A model generated the notes under the pieces. The model did not search any database, had not been told where the DNA came from, and worked only from the letters and a program-made list of their open reading frames with translations. 64,000 nt of DNA, taken from Mesorhizobium sp. ORS 3359. Its GTDB lineage: Bacteria > Pseudomonadota > Alphaproteobacteria > Rhizobiales > Rhizobiaceae. Made by a program: the position numbers and the translations under genes. Positions 44,370-51,957 of this stretch are shown here, piece after piece (the stretch's first letter is position 1; every line of letters starts with the position of its first letter). Where the stretch lies: positions 144,753 through 208,752 of the forward strand of contig CCNC01000068.1 of the NCBI GenBank assembly GCA_000824845.1, given 5' to 3'.

Positions 44370-44433
44370 TCCTGCACGACCGGTCATCAGAGCGCGGTGA
44401 GGCGTTGCAGAATCGTGCAAGACTTTTGCAGGA
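44370..44433. promoter_or_regulatory. Candidate AraC operator between divergent araC-like and SDR genes
   Basis: Three related 10-mers: TCCTGCACGA (44370-44379, inverted), TCGTGCAAGA (44413-44422) and TTTTGCAGGA (44424-44433). The latter two are direct repeats 11 nt apart, one helical turn, and the first is an inverted copy of the second with one mismatch. Confidence 0.45.
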
Positions 44434-44501
44434 CAGGGCTAACGATCCAGACCTCGATGACGGTACTGCGGACCATCAACGCAAACATCCGGAATGGACC
44501 C

Positions 44502-45227
44502 ATGACCAGCAAGACCATCCTCATCACCGGCGCATCGAGCGGCATAGGAGAGGCCTCGGCATGCCGCCTGGCGCAGCTCGGCCATCGTGTTGCGCTCGGC
44601 GCCCGCCGCATCGATCGCGTCCAGGCAATCGCCGAGGACATCGCCCGATCCGGGGGCAAGGCGATCGCAATTCCGTTAGACGTCACCAGCCTTGCCGACA
44701 TGAGGGACTTCGTCGCGCAGGCCGAAGCGGCTTTCGGTAAGGTCGACGTGCTGGTGAACAACGCCGGCGTCATGCCGCTCGCATTGATGTCCGACGTGCG
44801 CGTGGACGAATGGAACCAGATGATCGACGTCAATCTGCGCGGCGTCCTGAACGGCGTGGCCGCAGTCCTGCCGACGATGACGGAGCGCAAGTCCGGCCAT
44901 ATCATCAACATCGGATCGGTCTCTTCATATCGGGTCGACCCGACGGCTGGGGTTTACGCAGCGACAAAGTTCGCCGTACGTGCTGTCACGGAAGGACTGC
45001 GGCAGGAAAGCCGGCACGTCCGGGCAACGCTGATCAGCCCCGGTCTTACCCGCACCGAGCTGTTCGACGGCATCGCCGAGCCGGGCACGCGGGCGTTCTT
45101 CAAGGACATGCTCGAAAACACGTCGATCTCGCCACAGGCGATAGCCGAAGCAATCGCCTTCGCCATCGGCCAGCCGGCAGATGTCGATATCAACGAGTTG
45201 ATCGTCCGCCCGACGACACAAGTCTGA
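44502..45227 (+). CDS. Short-chain dehydrogenase/reductase
   Basis: 241 residues. Classical SDR: TGASSGIG cofactor motif at residues ~9-16, NNAG around 86, catalytic Ser in IGSVSSYRV and YAATK (Tyr/Lys). NADP or NAD and the substrate are unknown. The start at 44502 matches the family; longer starts upstream run into the operator region. Probably controlled by the divergent AraC protein. Confidence 0.92.
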   Translation: MTSKTILITGASSGIGEASACRLAQLGHRVALGARRIDRVQAIAEDIARSGGKAIAIPLDVTSLADMRDFVAQAEAAFGKVDVLVNNAGVMPLALMSDVRVDEWNQMIDVNLRGVLNGVAAVLPTMTERKSGHIINIGSVSSYRVDPTAGVYAATKFAVRAVTEGLRQESRHVRATLISPGLTRTELFDGIAEPGTRAFFKDMLENTSISPQAIAEAIAFAIGQPADVDINELIVRPTTQV

Positions 45228-45245
45228 TCGAAGGAGACGCTCCCC

Positions 45246-45550
45246 ATGACCCATGCCATCGAGATCACCACGCTCAGGCTGAAGGCAGGACTGTCCGTCG
45301 ACGACTTCATCAGCGCAAATGCCGATATCGATCTGTGGATTCGTCGTCAGCCCGGTTTCATGGGACGGCGCATCTGCGAGCGCGGCCACGGCATGATTGT
45401 CGACATCGTGTTCTGGGAACCGCCGAGGACGGCCACCGTTCGGCGGCCAGCATCATGACGGAGATGGCGGGGTCGCCGGTCCACGCGACGATCGACCATC
45501 GCACTGTCGACTGGACGATCTCGCAGGTGCACCATTCATTAGACCGATGA
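45246..45550 (+). pseudogene. Frameshifted small ABM-like/dimeric alpha-beta protein gene
   Basis: The first frame from ATG 45246 gives ~58 good residues (ITTLRLKAGLSVDDFISANA ... GMIVDIVFWE) and then unrelated sequence to a stop at 45458. From 45419 the +2 frame continues the protein: TAEDGHRSAASIMTEMAGSP to HHSLDR and a stop at 45550. A single missing base near 45417-45420, within GGAACC, explains it. GGAG lies just before the ATG. It follows the SDR by 18 nt. It could also be an assembly error. Confidence 0.75.
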
Positions 45551-45621
45551 CTGCACTGCGATCGCAACGGCATAGCGTGCCGGTGCGGCCGCCTCGACGG
45601 CAGCCGCACCGTGCGATCCCG

Positions 45622-46497
45622 TCAGGTCGGGTCGGTGCCGGGATAATCGGCACCTTTGGTTGTCTTGGCCCACGCATCGAAATCGACCCTGAGCGTCTCG
45701 AGCTTTTCGCGCGCGCCCGCCAGTGCGCCGCGCCCAAGCAGCAGCCGCAGTGGCGAACGCTCAGCCTCGACGGCGCGCACGATCGCGGCGGCGGCGCGTG
45801 CCGGGTCCCCTGCCTGCTTGCCGCTCCAACTGCGGATCATGCGCCGCACTGCGCCGGCGGTCTGGTCATAGTCGGGGATCGGGTTGGCCGCTTCTGCCGC
45901 CGAACGGCCGGCCCAGTCGGTGCGGAACGCGCTGGGCTCGACGATGAGGACCTTGATCCCCAGCGGCGATACCTCGGCCGACAGCGATTCTGAGATCGCC
46001 TCGACCGCATGCTTGGTCGCAGCATAAAAGCTCAGCGACGGGAAGGCGCGCAGGCCGCCGATCGACGAGATGTTGACGATGGTGCCGGCCTTTGCCTGCC
46101 GCATTGCCGGAAGCATGGCGCGCGTCATGTTGACCAGTCCCCATACGTTGAGATCGAACATTGCGTGGACGGCCGCGAGATCGCTGTCCTCGAATGAACC
46201 GAAGTATCCAACGCCCGCGTTGTTGACGAGAACGTCGATGGCGCCGAAGCGCCGGGTAGCTATTTTGAGTGCTTCGTCGATCTGCTTCGCATCCGTCACA
46301 TCGAGCCGGATGGCAACGGCGGCATCGGGGTGCCGGGCAAGGAGATCCTCGACTTGCGTCGGATTGCGAGCGGTCACGGCCACTTTGTGGCCGTTCGCAA
46401 GAAGGTGCTGGGCTAGGGCTCGGCCGAAGCCGGTCGAGCACTCGCTGATGAACCAGGACTTGGGCAAGTTTGTCTCCATCATGGCTGTGAGTCGCAA
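45622..46497 (-). CDS. Short-chain dehydrogenase/reductase with altered cofactor motif
   Basis: Up to 291 residues; ATGs at 46482 or 46479 may be the real start. SDR fold with NNAG (VLVNNAGVGYFGSF), catalytic ISSIGGLRAFPSLSFYAATK, and a C-terminal extension. The usual TGxSxGxG nucleotide motif reads SECSTGFG, with Glu in place of the first Gly. Substrate unknown. It lies 37 nt downstream of the VOC gene on the same strand. Confidence 0.88.
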   Translation of the reverse strand: MRLTAMMETNLPKSWFISECSTGFGRALAQHLLANGHKVAVTARNPTQVEDLLARHPDAAVAIRLDVTDAKQIDEALKIATRRFGAIDVLVNNAGVGYFGSFEDSDLAAVHAMFDLNVWGLVNMTRAMLPAMRQAKAGTIVNISSIGGLRAFPSLSFYAATKHAVEAISESLSAEVSPLGIKVLIVEPSAFRTDWAGRSAAEAANPIPDYDQTAGAVRRMIRSWSGKQAGDPARAAAAIVRAVEAERSPLRLLLGRGALAGAREKLETLRVDFDAWAKTTKGADYPGTDPT

Positions 46498-46534
46498 AGG
46501 CGGCCACAGCGGGCCGCCCTTGGGTTTCGGAAGC

Positions 46535-46996
46535 TCAGTCGACTATCTCGGCGAGTTCGATCAGGTTGCCGAACGGATCGGCGAAGAAGGCCAGCTTGCG
46601 GCTGATGGCATCGAGCTTGAATGGCTCTGTAACAATGGTCACTCCGCGTGCCTTCAGCTCGGCGACGGTCTTGTCCATGTCGGCCACGTTGATGCAGAAG
46701 TGGTGGTAGCCTGCATAGCGGAGGCTATCGCCCAGGTCGGTGTATGACGGCGCCGCGATCGGCAACGGATCGCCTCCGGCCAGCAATTCGATCATGAAGT
46801 TATCGTCGTTGGGCGGCGCGAGATAGGCGAGTTCCTCGTCGGCGTAGGGCCATTCATGGACGACGCGGAAGTCGAGTTTCTCAGTGTACCAGGACTTCGC
46901 CTTGGCGAAATCGCTGACACGCAGGGCCACGTGGTGACCGCGCATATCGGCGAAGGTCGACCGCGTGTTGCGGGCGGGTAGTTGGAAGTTAGCCAT
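46535..46996 (-). CDS. VOC/glyoxalase-superfamily protein
   Basis: 153 residues from the ATG at 46996 with GAGGAGA upstream. The two beta-alpha-beta-beta-beta units are visible: HHVALRVSDFAKAKSWYTEK in the first and HHFCINVADMDKTVAELKAR with FFADPFGNLIELAEIV in the second. His and Glu residues in these motifs are the usual metal ligands. A lyase or dioxygenase role is possible. Confidence 0.9.
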   Translation of the reverse strand: MANFQLPARNTRSTFADMRGHHVALRVSDFAKAKSWYTEKLDFRVVHEWPYADEELAYLAPPNDDNFMIELLAGGDPLPIAAPSYTDLGDSLRYAGYHHFCINVADMDKTVAELKARGVTIVTEPFKLDAISRKLAFFADPFGNLIELAEIVD

Positions 46997-47066
46997 TTGA
47001 GGTCTCCTCGAAAGGTTTCTTGCGTCTGCGAGGGAGGAGAATGGCGCGGAGTCTGATCTTTGATTA

Positions 47067-47095
47067 GCTCATCTATTTTCCGATCACTGATGAGC
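47067..47095. promoter_or_regulatory. Inverted repeat upstream of the VOC gene
   Basis: GCTCATC (47067-47073) and GATGAGC (47089-47095) form a perfect 7-bp repeat around an AT-rich 15-nt spacer, 71 nt upstream of the VOC start on the minus strand. Position fits an operator; no binding protein can be assigned. Confidence 0.35.
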
Positions 47096-47192
47096 CGCGT
47101 TTATCAATTCGCTAGTCCTTCGCCGAACGCACTTGACGGGACGGACAGCGAGCAACAGGCCGGCAACCGGGAAAATCGCCGGTGCCAGCCTG

Positions 47193-47423
47193 CTAGGGAT
47201 TGCCTCCAGAGCCTATCGCTGCGCGCAGGGCCGCCGCGTCGGTCGCATCAGCCTCGATCGCGTGGGCCTCGACGCCTGTCCGCTGCAACTCGGCCACCAG
47301 CGTCGCTAGCCGCTTGTGGCTCCGTGAACATAGAACAATGGTCCAGCCCTCACGGCCGAACCTGCGCGCGACGGCCTGGCCGATGCCGGGACCGGCGCCG
47401 ATAATCATGATTGCCTTGGGCAT
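47193..47423 (-). pseudogene. N-terminal fragment of a short-chain dehydrogenase
   Basis: ATG 47423 opens a frame of only 76 codons: PKAIMIIGAGPGIGQAVARR and LVAELQRTGVEAHAIEADAT, then a stop at 47193-47195. This is the Rossmann half of an SDR (GAGPGIG motif); the NNAG and YxxxK parts are absent and not found in the next 120 nt. It appears to be a deletion remnant. No function expected. Confidence 0.78.
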
Positions 47424-47503
47424 TGCGTGTCCTTTCGTGAACGGACGGCCAGGCGGGTTCGCACCGGACTGGCGGCTTGCTTCGATACGCGGAAAAGTTC
47501 GGT

Positions 47504-47739
47504 TTACTGGCCGGGTTCGACGCGGGACCAAAGATCGTTGAAGGCAATTGAATCGAAGAAGGCACTGGCTTCGTCGGCCGTTCCGGACCGCATGGTGAAG
47601 AACCACGCGCAGGTGTTCACGTAGGATTTCCCGTCGCGCGCCGTTCCCTGTGCGTTAAATAGGATGACGACGCGGTCATCCTCAGCCGTGATGCTGCGGC
47701 CGCGATGGCTGCAAAGGCGCGTTCAATGGTGAGCGACAT
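47504..47739 (-). pseudogene. Degenerate SnoaL/NTF2-like protein gene
   Basis: From ATG 47739 the first frame reads MSLTIERAFAAIAA; after a shift near 47698 the next frame reads SITAEDDRVVILFNAQGTAR and DGKSYVNTCAWFFTMRSG, ending SIAFNDLWSRVEPGQ at 47504. The 236-nt length is not a multiple of three, and the normal ~130-residue SnoaL fold is shortened after the first helix, so an internal deletion plus frameshift is likely. It lies upstream of the SDR fragment and divergent from the LysR gene. Confidence 0.75.
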
Positions 47740-47842
47740 GGCTTTCTCCTGCCGAACCCTTGGCTGACAGGAGGACATTGCGTCTTTTGTTCGCGGCGAT
47801 TAGCGAGATACTCTTCGCATCAATCCTGAGCGAGAATCATCA

Positions 47843-48742
47843 ATGCGCGCCACCGACCTGTCCGAACTTGCTGCTTTCGACGCGGTCGCGCGTCACCGGA
47901 GCTTTCGCCGCGCAAGCGAAGAACGCGGTGTCACGGCCTCGGCGATCAGCCATGCAGTGTCGAACCTGGAGTCTCGCGTCGGCATCCGTCTGCTCAACCG
48001 CACAACGCGGAGCGTCTCGCTGACCGATGCGGGCGCGATGCTCTTGTCCCAGCTGTCGCCGGCCTTCGGTGATATCGGCTCCGCCCTCGACGCGCTCAAC
48101 CAGTTCCGCGATACGCCTTTCGGCAAGGTGCGTATCAATGCGCCCAATTCGATCGCGCCGTTCGTGCTTGGGCCTGTGCTCGGGCCGCTCATCGAGGCCA
48201 ATCCGAACCTCGAACTGGAAATCGTTGCGACGGACAGGCTGGTCGACATCGTCGAAGAAGGATTCGACGCCGGCATCCGCTTGGGGGAGAGCCTGCGCGA
48301 CGGCATGACCGCAGTGAAGATCAACCCGCGGCTCCGTCTGACTGTGGTCGGTTCGCCCGGCTATTTCATGCGGCACCCAGTTCCGAAATCACCAGCAGAC
48401 CTCTCTGCGCATGTCTGCATCCGCAATCTTTATCCAAGCGGCGTGAACTACCCCTGGTCATTTTCCAAAGGCGGCAAGGATATCGATGTCGACGTCCGGG
48501 GCCCACTTGCTCTTCACGACCACGAACTCATGATCGAAGCAGCGCTCGCCGGTATCGCCATCGCCTATGTCTGGGAAGATCGGGCGCGCCCTTACGTTGA
48601 AAGCGGACGCTTGGTCGCATGCCTCACGGACTGGATCGTTCCCGAGGATTGGCTGTATCTCTATTACCCCACACGCAAATATCTCTCGGCTGGCCTGCGC
48701 GCCGTCATTGAGGCTCTGCGGACTAACGCACGGACGACTTGA
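47843..48742 (+). CDS. LysR-family transcription regulator
   Basis: 299 residues. The N-terminal winged helix has FDAVARHRSFRRASEERGVT and ASAISHAVSNLESRVGIRLL followed by NRTTRSVSLTDAG; the rest is a periplasmic-binding-like effector domain. It is divergent from the decayed SnoaL/SDR pair, which were probably its targets, so its regulon may now be lost or elsewhere. Confidence 0.93.
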   Translation: MRATDLSELAAFDAVARHRSFRRASEERGVTASAISHAVSNLESRVGIRLLNRTTRSVSLTDAGAMLLSQLSPAFGDIGSALDALNQFRDTPFGKVRINAPNSIAPFVLGPVLGPLIEANPNLELEIVATDRLVDIVEEGFDAGIRLGESLRDGMTAVKINPRLRLTVVGSPGYFMRHPVPKSPADLSAHVCIRNLYPSGVNYPWSFSKGGKDIDVDVRGPLALHDHELMIEAALAGIAIAYVWEDRARPYVESGRLVACLTDWIVPEDWLYLYYPTRKYLSAGLRAVIEALRTNARTT

Positions 48743-48771
48743 CCAATGCTTGTTCACCATTCGACGGACCG

Positions 48772-48802
48772 CTGACGCTGGCCACGATCTGGAAAGCGTC
48801 AG
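48772..48802 (+). terminator. Hairpin after the LysR gene
   Basis: CTGACGCT (48772-48779) pairs perfectly with AGCGTCAG (48795-48802), loop 15 nt, with GTTGCG after it and no T tract. It may end the LysR transcript before the flagellar flgJ promoter. Confidence 0.35.
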
Positions 48803-48930
48803 GTTGCGAGAGGTCCTAGTGAAACCGGTTGTTCCGCTACTCTCGAAATTGAGACGGCGCCGTGTCGACCGTTATGGGGTCGCTGGCCGGACGTCAGCAT
48901 TCCATGTCTCTCGGCCAGCCTCCCTTTCCC

Positions 48931-48961
48931 GCAAGCCTGCCACAAGCTTGTTCAGTCATGT
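48931..48961 (+). promoter_or_regulatory. Flagellar promoter box for the flgJ operon
   Basis: CAAG at 48931-48934 and CAAG at 48942-48945 are exactly 11 nt apart; 10 nt after the second is CATGTT (48956-48961), a near -10. It lies 33 nt before the TTG start of the flgJ-like gene. It marks the right edge of the second non-flagellar block. Confidence 0.62.
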
Positions 48962-48994
48962 TGCGGATAACAAACCGGCAAAGGGCGGACTTTC

Positions 48995-49564
48995 TTGGCC
49001 ATTTCCCCACCCAGCGACATCGTCATGGACGTTGCCCGTGCAGCGGAACCGGCCGATGTCGAGGCCGCGCGCGCGGCGCTCGCAAGAAGGGCGAATGGCA
49101 CTTCGGCACCGTTCTCGGTCGATCCGTCCGCCACGGTCGATGCCGGCTCCGAGCTCTCGCGCGCCACGGCCGACAAGGTGGATGCCGCCAATCCCGCGAA
49201 GAAGTTCCAGCGCTTCGAGGCGATGGTGCTGACGACCTTCATCCAGAACATGATGCCCAAGGACACCGAGGGCGTTTACGGCAAGGGCCTTGCCGGCGAC
49301 ATGTGGAAGTCGCAGCTCGCCGAGAAGGTGGCCGATGTCATGGCCGCGCATGGCGGCATCGGCATCGCCCGGTCCATGCTTGCCGACCACTATCTCGACG
49401 GCAAGCACAAGCTGCCGGTGGGCCCCGTTGCCGGCGGACCGCAGAAAGCGGAGATCGACCAGCAGACCAGGCTTTCGACCTCGATGGTCGAGGAGCTTGA
49501 GCGCAAGGCCGCACGGTCTATGACCGGCGACGACACAACCATAAAGACGGACATCAAGATCTAG
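48995..49564 (+). CDS. flgJ: FlgJ-like rod-binding protein without muramidase domain
   Basis: 189 residues from TTG 48995; an ATG at 49025 is an alternative. The rod-binding domain is at ~65-125: FQRFEAMVLTTFIQNMMPKD, then TEGVYGKGLAGDMWKSQLAE and HGGIGIARSMLADHYL, matching the N-terminal half of enteric FlgJ (FEAMFLQxMLKxM type). No C-terminal glucosaminidase is present, as usual in alphaproteobacteria; the transglycosylase at 25.1 kb may supply that activity. Confidence 0.85.
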   Translation: MAISPPSDIVMDVARAAEPADVEAARAALARRANGTSAPFSVDPSATVDAGSELSRATADKVDAANPAKKFQRFEAMVLTTFIQNMMPKDTEGVYGKGLAGDMWKSQLAEKVADVMAAHGGIGIARSMLADHYLDGKHKLPVGPVAGGPQKAEIDQQTRLSTSMVEELERKAARSMTGDDTTIKTDIKI

Positions 49565-49572
49565 GGACCTAC

Positions 49573-49992
49573 ATGGCCGACCAGACGGACCTTTCCAACC
49601 TTCCCGCGCGCGCCAATGCATTGGACGCGTCCGCCGCCGCACGACCCGGCAACCTCGCCGCCATCATCGGCCGCATCGAGGAAGTCGTGGACGAGGAGAC
49701 CGCCGGCATCCGCAGCGGAACGGCCTATGACCTCAAATCGTCGAACGCGCGCAAGAGCCGGTATCTCTACGAGCTCAACCGCGCCTTGAAGGGCGCCAAC
49801 GAGATCGAGTTCCTCGAGCAGCACAAAGAAGGCCTGCTCAGGCTGCGCCAGAAGCTGGCCAAGAACGAAGCGGCGATCCTTGCCCATCTCAACGCCGTCA
49901 ACGAGGTCGCCACGCTTCTGAGGAACGCCATCCAGCGCGCCGATACCGACGGTACCTATTCGGCCGCCGAGTTCGGCATGGCCCGAGCCTGA
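49573..49992 (+). CDS. flgN: FlgN-like flagellar chaperone
   Basis: 139 residues, helical throughout: LAAIIGRIEEVVDEETAGIR, RYLYELNRALKGANEIEFLE and RLRQKLAKNEAAILAHLNAV. The overall helical layout with AYDLKSSNARKSRYLYELNR fits the alphaproteobacterial FlgN form, the chaperone for FlgK and FlgL. The call relies on pattern and context (8 nt after flgJ) rather than close similarity. Confidence 0.65.
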   Translation: MADQTDLSNLPARANALDASAAARPGNLAAIIGRIEEVVDEETAGIRSGTAYDLKSSNARKSRYLYELNRALKGANEIEFLEQHKEGLLRLRQKLAKNEAAILAHLNAVNEVATLLRNAIQRADTDGTYSAAEFGMARA

Positions 49993-50023
49993 TTGAGATG
50001 ATCTGGGCGCAAGGAAACACCCG

Positions 50024-50554
50024 GTGATAAAGTTTGTCGCCGCCGCGTTGTGGATCTGCGCCGTGACGCTGGGCGCGGTCTTCTATTCCTTCCAGGCGGC
50101 CAGTCAACGCGGCGCGGCCGAGCCGCCGAAGCCGATGCTGGGCGGCCTCGACTATGTCAAGACCGACATGATCTCGGTGCCGCTGCTGCGCGATGGCACG
50201 ATCGACGGCTATTTCCTCACCAAGCTCGTCTACACGATCGAGCCGGACCAAATGAAGAAGCTGTCGGTGCCGGCGCAGGCGTTGATGACCGACCAGGTCT
50301 ATTCCTATCTCTATTCCAATCCGCAGATCGATTTCACCAAGAAGGAATCGATCGATCTCGACGCCTTCCGCAAGTCGATCCGCGATACCATCAACACCCG
50401 CATTGGCGTCGAGCTGGTGCACGACGTGCTGATTGACCAGGTCAACTTCCTCTCCAAGGACGATATCCGCGACAACGCGCTTCGCCGTCGCAGGGGCGCC
50501 GGGGAAACCGCGGCGGCAATGACCAAGCCGTTCAAGGCCGCGCCGGAGCATTGA
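50024..50554 (+). CDS. FliL-like single-pass membrane protein of the flgJ operon
   Basis: 176 residues from GTG 50024 with AAGGA 8 nt upstream. One membrane segment at residues ~3-25 (KFVAAALWICAVTLGAVFYS) and a periplasmic domain with GLDYVKTDMISVPLLRDGTI, YFLTKLVYTIEPDQMKKLSV and a C-terminal LDAFRKSIRDTINTRIGVEL-VHDVLIDQVNFLSK. This layout resembles FliL (membrane anchor plus stomatin-like domain), and a true fliL is at 14.7 kb. Either a FliL paralogue or an unnamed rhizobial motility protein. Confidence 0.6.
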   Translation: MIKFVAAALWICAVTLGAVFYSFQAASQRGAAEPPKPMLGGLDYVKTDMISVPLLRDGTIDGYFLTKLVYTIEPDQMKKLSVPAQALMTDQVYSYLYSNPQIDFTKKESIDLDAFRKSIRDTINTRIGVELVHDVLIDQVNFLSKDDIRDNALRRRRGAGETAAAMTKPFKAAPEH

Positions 50555-50740
50555 TCGCCCGGCACGAATGCCTCAGCCACGCTTACCCTGTTGCGACATG
50601 ACGCATGGTGACCGCGTTGACGTTTACGTCAACTCGAAGCTATATGCGCGGTGACAGGCGACCGCGCAGGCGCGGCGCATCTAAGTCGCCCAGCGGCCAA
50701 GCGCCGGTGCGCGTCAACGCAACCAACGAGGAGAACAGCC

Positions 50741-51025
50741 ATGGGCGTTCAGGAGATTGCCGACAAGATCAGGTCGCGCGTGGCAAGCGCGGGCTTCGAG
50801 CATTCGGTCAAGTTCGACACCGGCAGCGACGGCGTCATCGTCATCGATGGTGCGACCGTCTCGACCACCGATGCGCCGACCGACTGCACCGTGAAGCTGT
50901 CGCTCGACGATCTGGATTCGCTGATCGCCGGCGATCTCAACCCAACCATGGCCTTCATGGCCGGCAAGCTAAAGGTCGAAGGCGACATGACGGTCGCCAT
51001 GGCGCTCAGCCAGCTGCTCGGCTGA
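50741..51025 (+). CDS. SCP2-like sterol/lipid-binding domain protein
   Basis: 94 residues from ATG 50741, with GAGGAG upstream. A single SCP2 domain ending in the typical DLNPTMAFMAGKLKVEGDMT and MALSQLL. Such small bacterial proteins bind lipids or acyl chains; a function cannot be assigned. Confidence 0.88.
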   Translation: MGVQEIADKIRSRVASAGFEHSVKFDTGSDGVIVIDGATVSTTDAPTDCTVKLSLDDLDSLIAGDLNPTMAFMAGKLKVEGDMTVAMALSQLLG

Positions 51026-51034
51026 TCGTTCGCA

Positions 51035-51063
51035 AAAAACAACGCCGCCCATCGGGCGGCGTT
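51035..51063 (-). terminator. Terminator between SCP2-like and GNAT genes
   Basis: A perfect 10-bp stem AACGCCGCCC (51041-51050) / GGGCGGCGTT (51054-51063) with loop ATC. On the minus strand it is followed by G and a T6 run (the A6 tract at 51034-51039 on the plus strand), so it is strongest for the minus-strand GNAT gene but may serve both convergent genes. Confidence 0.85.
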
Positions 51064-51088
51064 GCGTTGTTTGTCGAGCCTAAAGCCT

Positions 51089-51859
51089 TCAGGCGACGAA
51101 GCCCGGCGCCTGCCCCTTGATCCTGCGGCCAGCGGCCTTGATCGTGCCCTTGGCGCTGTTCAGCGCGCCGTCCTTCAGCTCCAGCGCCAGAAGCCGGTGC
51201 CGCTCATAGGGGCCAGGCATGGCGAGCGCTCCGGTGCGGTCGGCCGAGAAGCCGAACCGTCCGTAATAGGGCGCATCGCCAACGAGCAGGATCGCGCCAT
51301 GGCCGAGCCGCGCGGCCTCGGCGATCGCATGCCGCATCAGCGCCGAGCCGATGCCGCCGCTCTTCAAGCCCGGCTCGACCGCCAACGGGCCAAGCAGAAG
51401 CGCTGCCGGACCGCCCTCGCCCAGCCTCACATCCCAAAGCCGCACCGTGCCGACGACCGCGCCCGACGCATCGCGGGCGACGAAGGCCAGTCCCTCCGAC
51501 GGCCGGCGGCCGCGCCGCAGCTTCTCGGACGACTTCTTCTTGCGCTTCGGCCCCATGGCGCGATCGAGCAGCGCTTCGCGCGCCGTGGTGTCGGCCGCGC
51601 CTTCGCCGACGATGACGAAGGCAGGCGCCTGGACGGCGCCCTCGTCCGGCGCGCCGCGCGAGCCAGCCTGTGCCCGGAGGGCAAGGGAGGGCGCCAGCGC
51701 ATTTTCAGGCGAAGTGGAAACCGGTTCGCCGTAAGAAAATGCGCCACGAAGCACTGCCGCAATCGGGCTCTTCTCCCCCGCGGAGAAAAGCTCAGCCGAC
51801 GGTCCGGACGAGGGGGCAATTTCGGTGGCCGCGTTGGCCGATTTGATCAGGTATTCCAT
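51089..51859 (-). CDS. GNAT-family N-acetyltransferase
   Basis: 256 residues. The acetyl-CoA-binding region is LLLGPLAVEPGLKSGGIGSA followed by LMRHAIAEAARLGHGAILLV, and GDAPYYGRFGFSADRTG is the motif of the YhbS-like subgroup. The first ~95 residues are low-complexity and not part of the fold. Substrate unknown. It lies downstream of the decarboxylase on the same strand, 98 nt away. Confidence 0.87.
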   Translation of the reverse strand: MEYLIKSANAATEIAPSSGPSAELFSAGEKSPIAAVLRGAFSYGEPVSTSPENALAPSLALRAQAGSRGAPDEGAVQAPAFVIVGEGAADTTAREALLDRAMGPKRKKKSSEKLRRGRRPSEGLAFVARDASGAVVGTVRLWDVRLGEGGPAALLLGPLAVEPGLKSGGIGSALMRHAIAEAARLGHGAILLVGDAPYYGRFGFSADRTGALAMPGPYERHRLLALELKDGALNSAKGTIKAAGRRIKGQAPGFVA

Positions 51860-51957
51860 ATCCGCGATCCTTCACGAGCGGAGATTTGTTCCACAAGCGA
51901 GCCCGGGCGGGCGACAGGCGCCCGCGCCGGTTGATCTGAGCGGTTCTTGCGAACGGC

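Noticed and set aside
47067..47095. GCTCATC/GATGAGC repeat as an attachment site
   Set aside because: It is a short inverted repeat with an AT-rich spacer, not a direct repeat pair; an operator is more likely.
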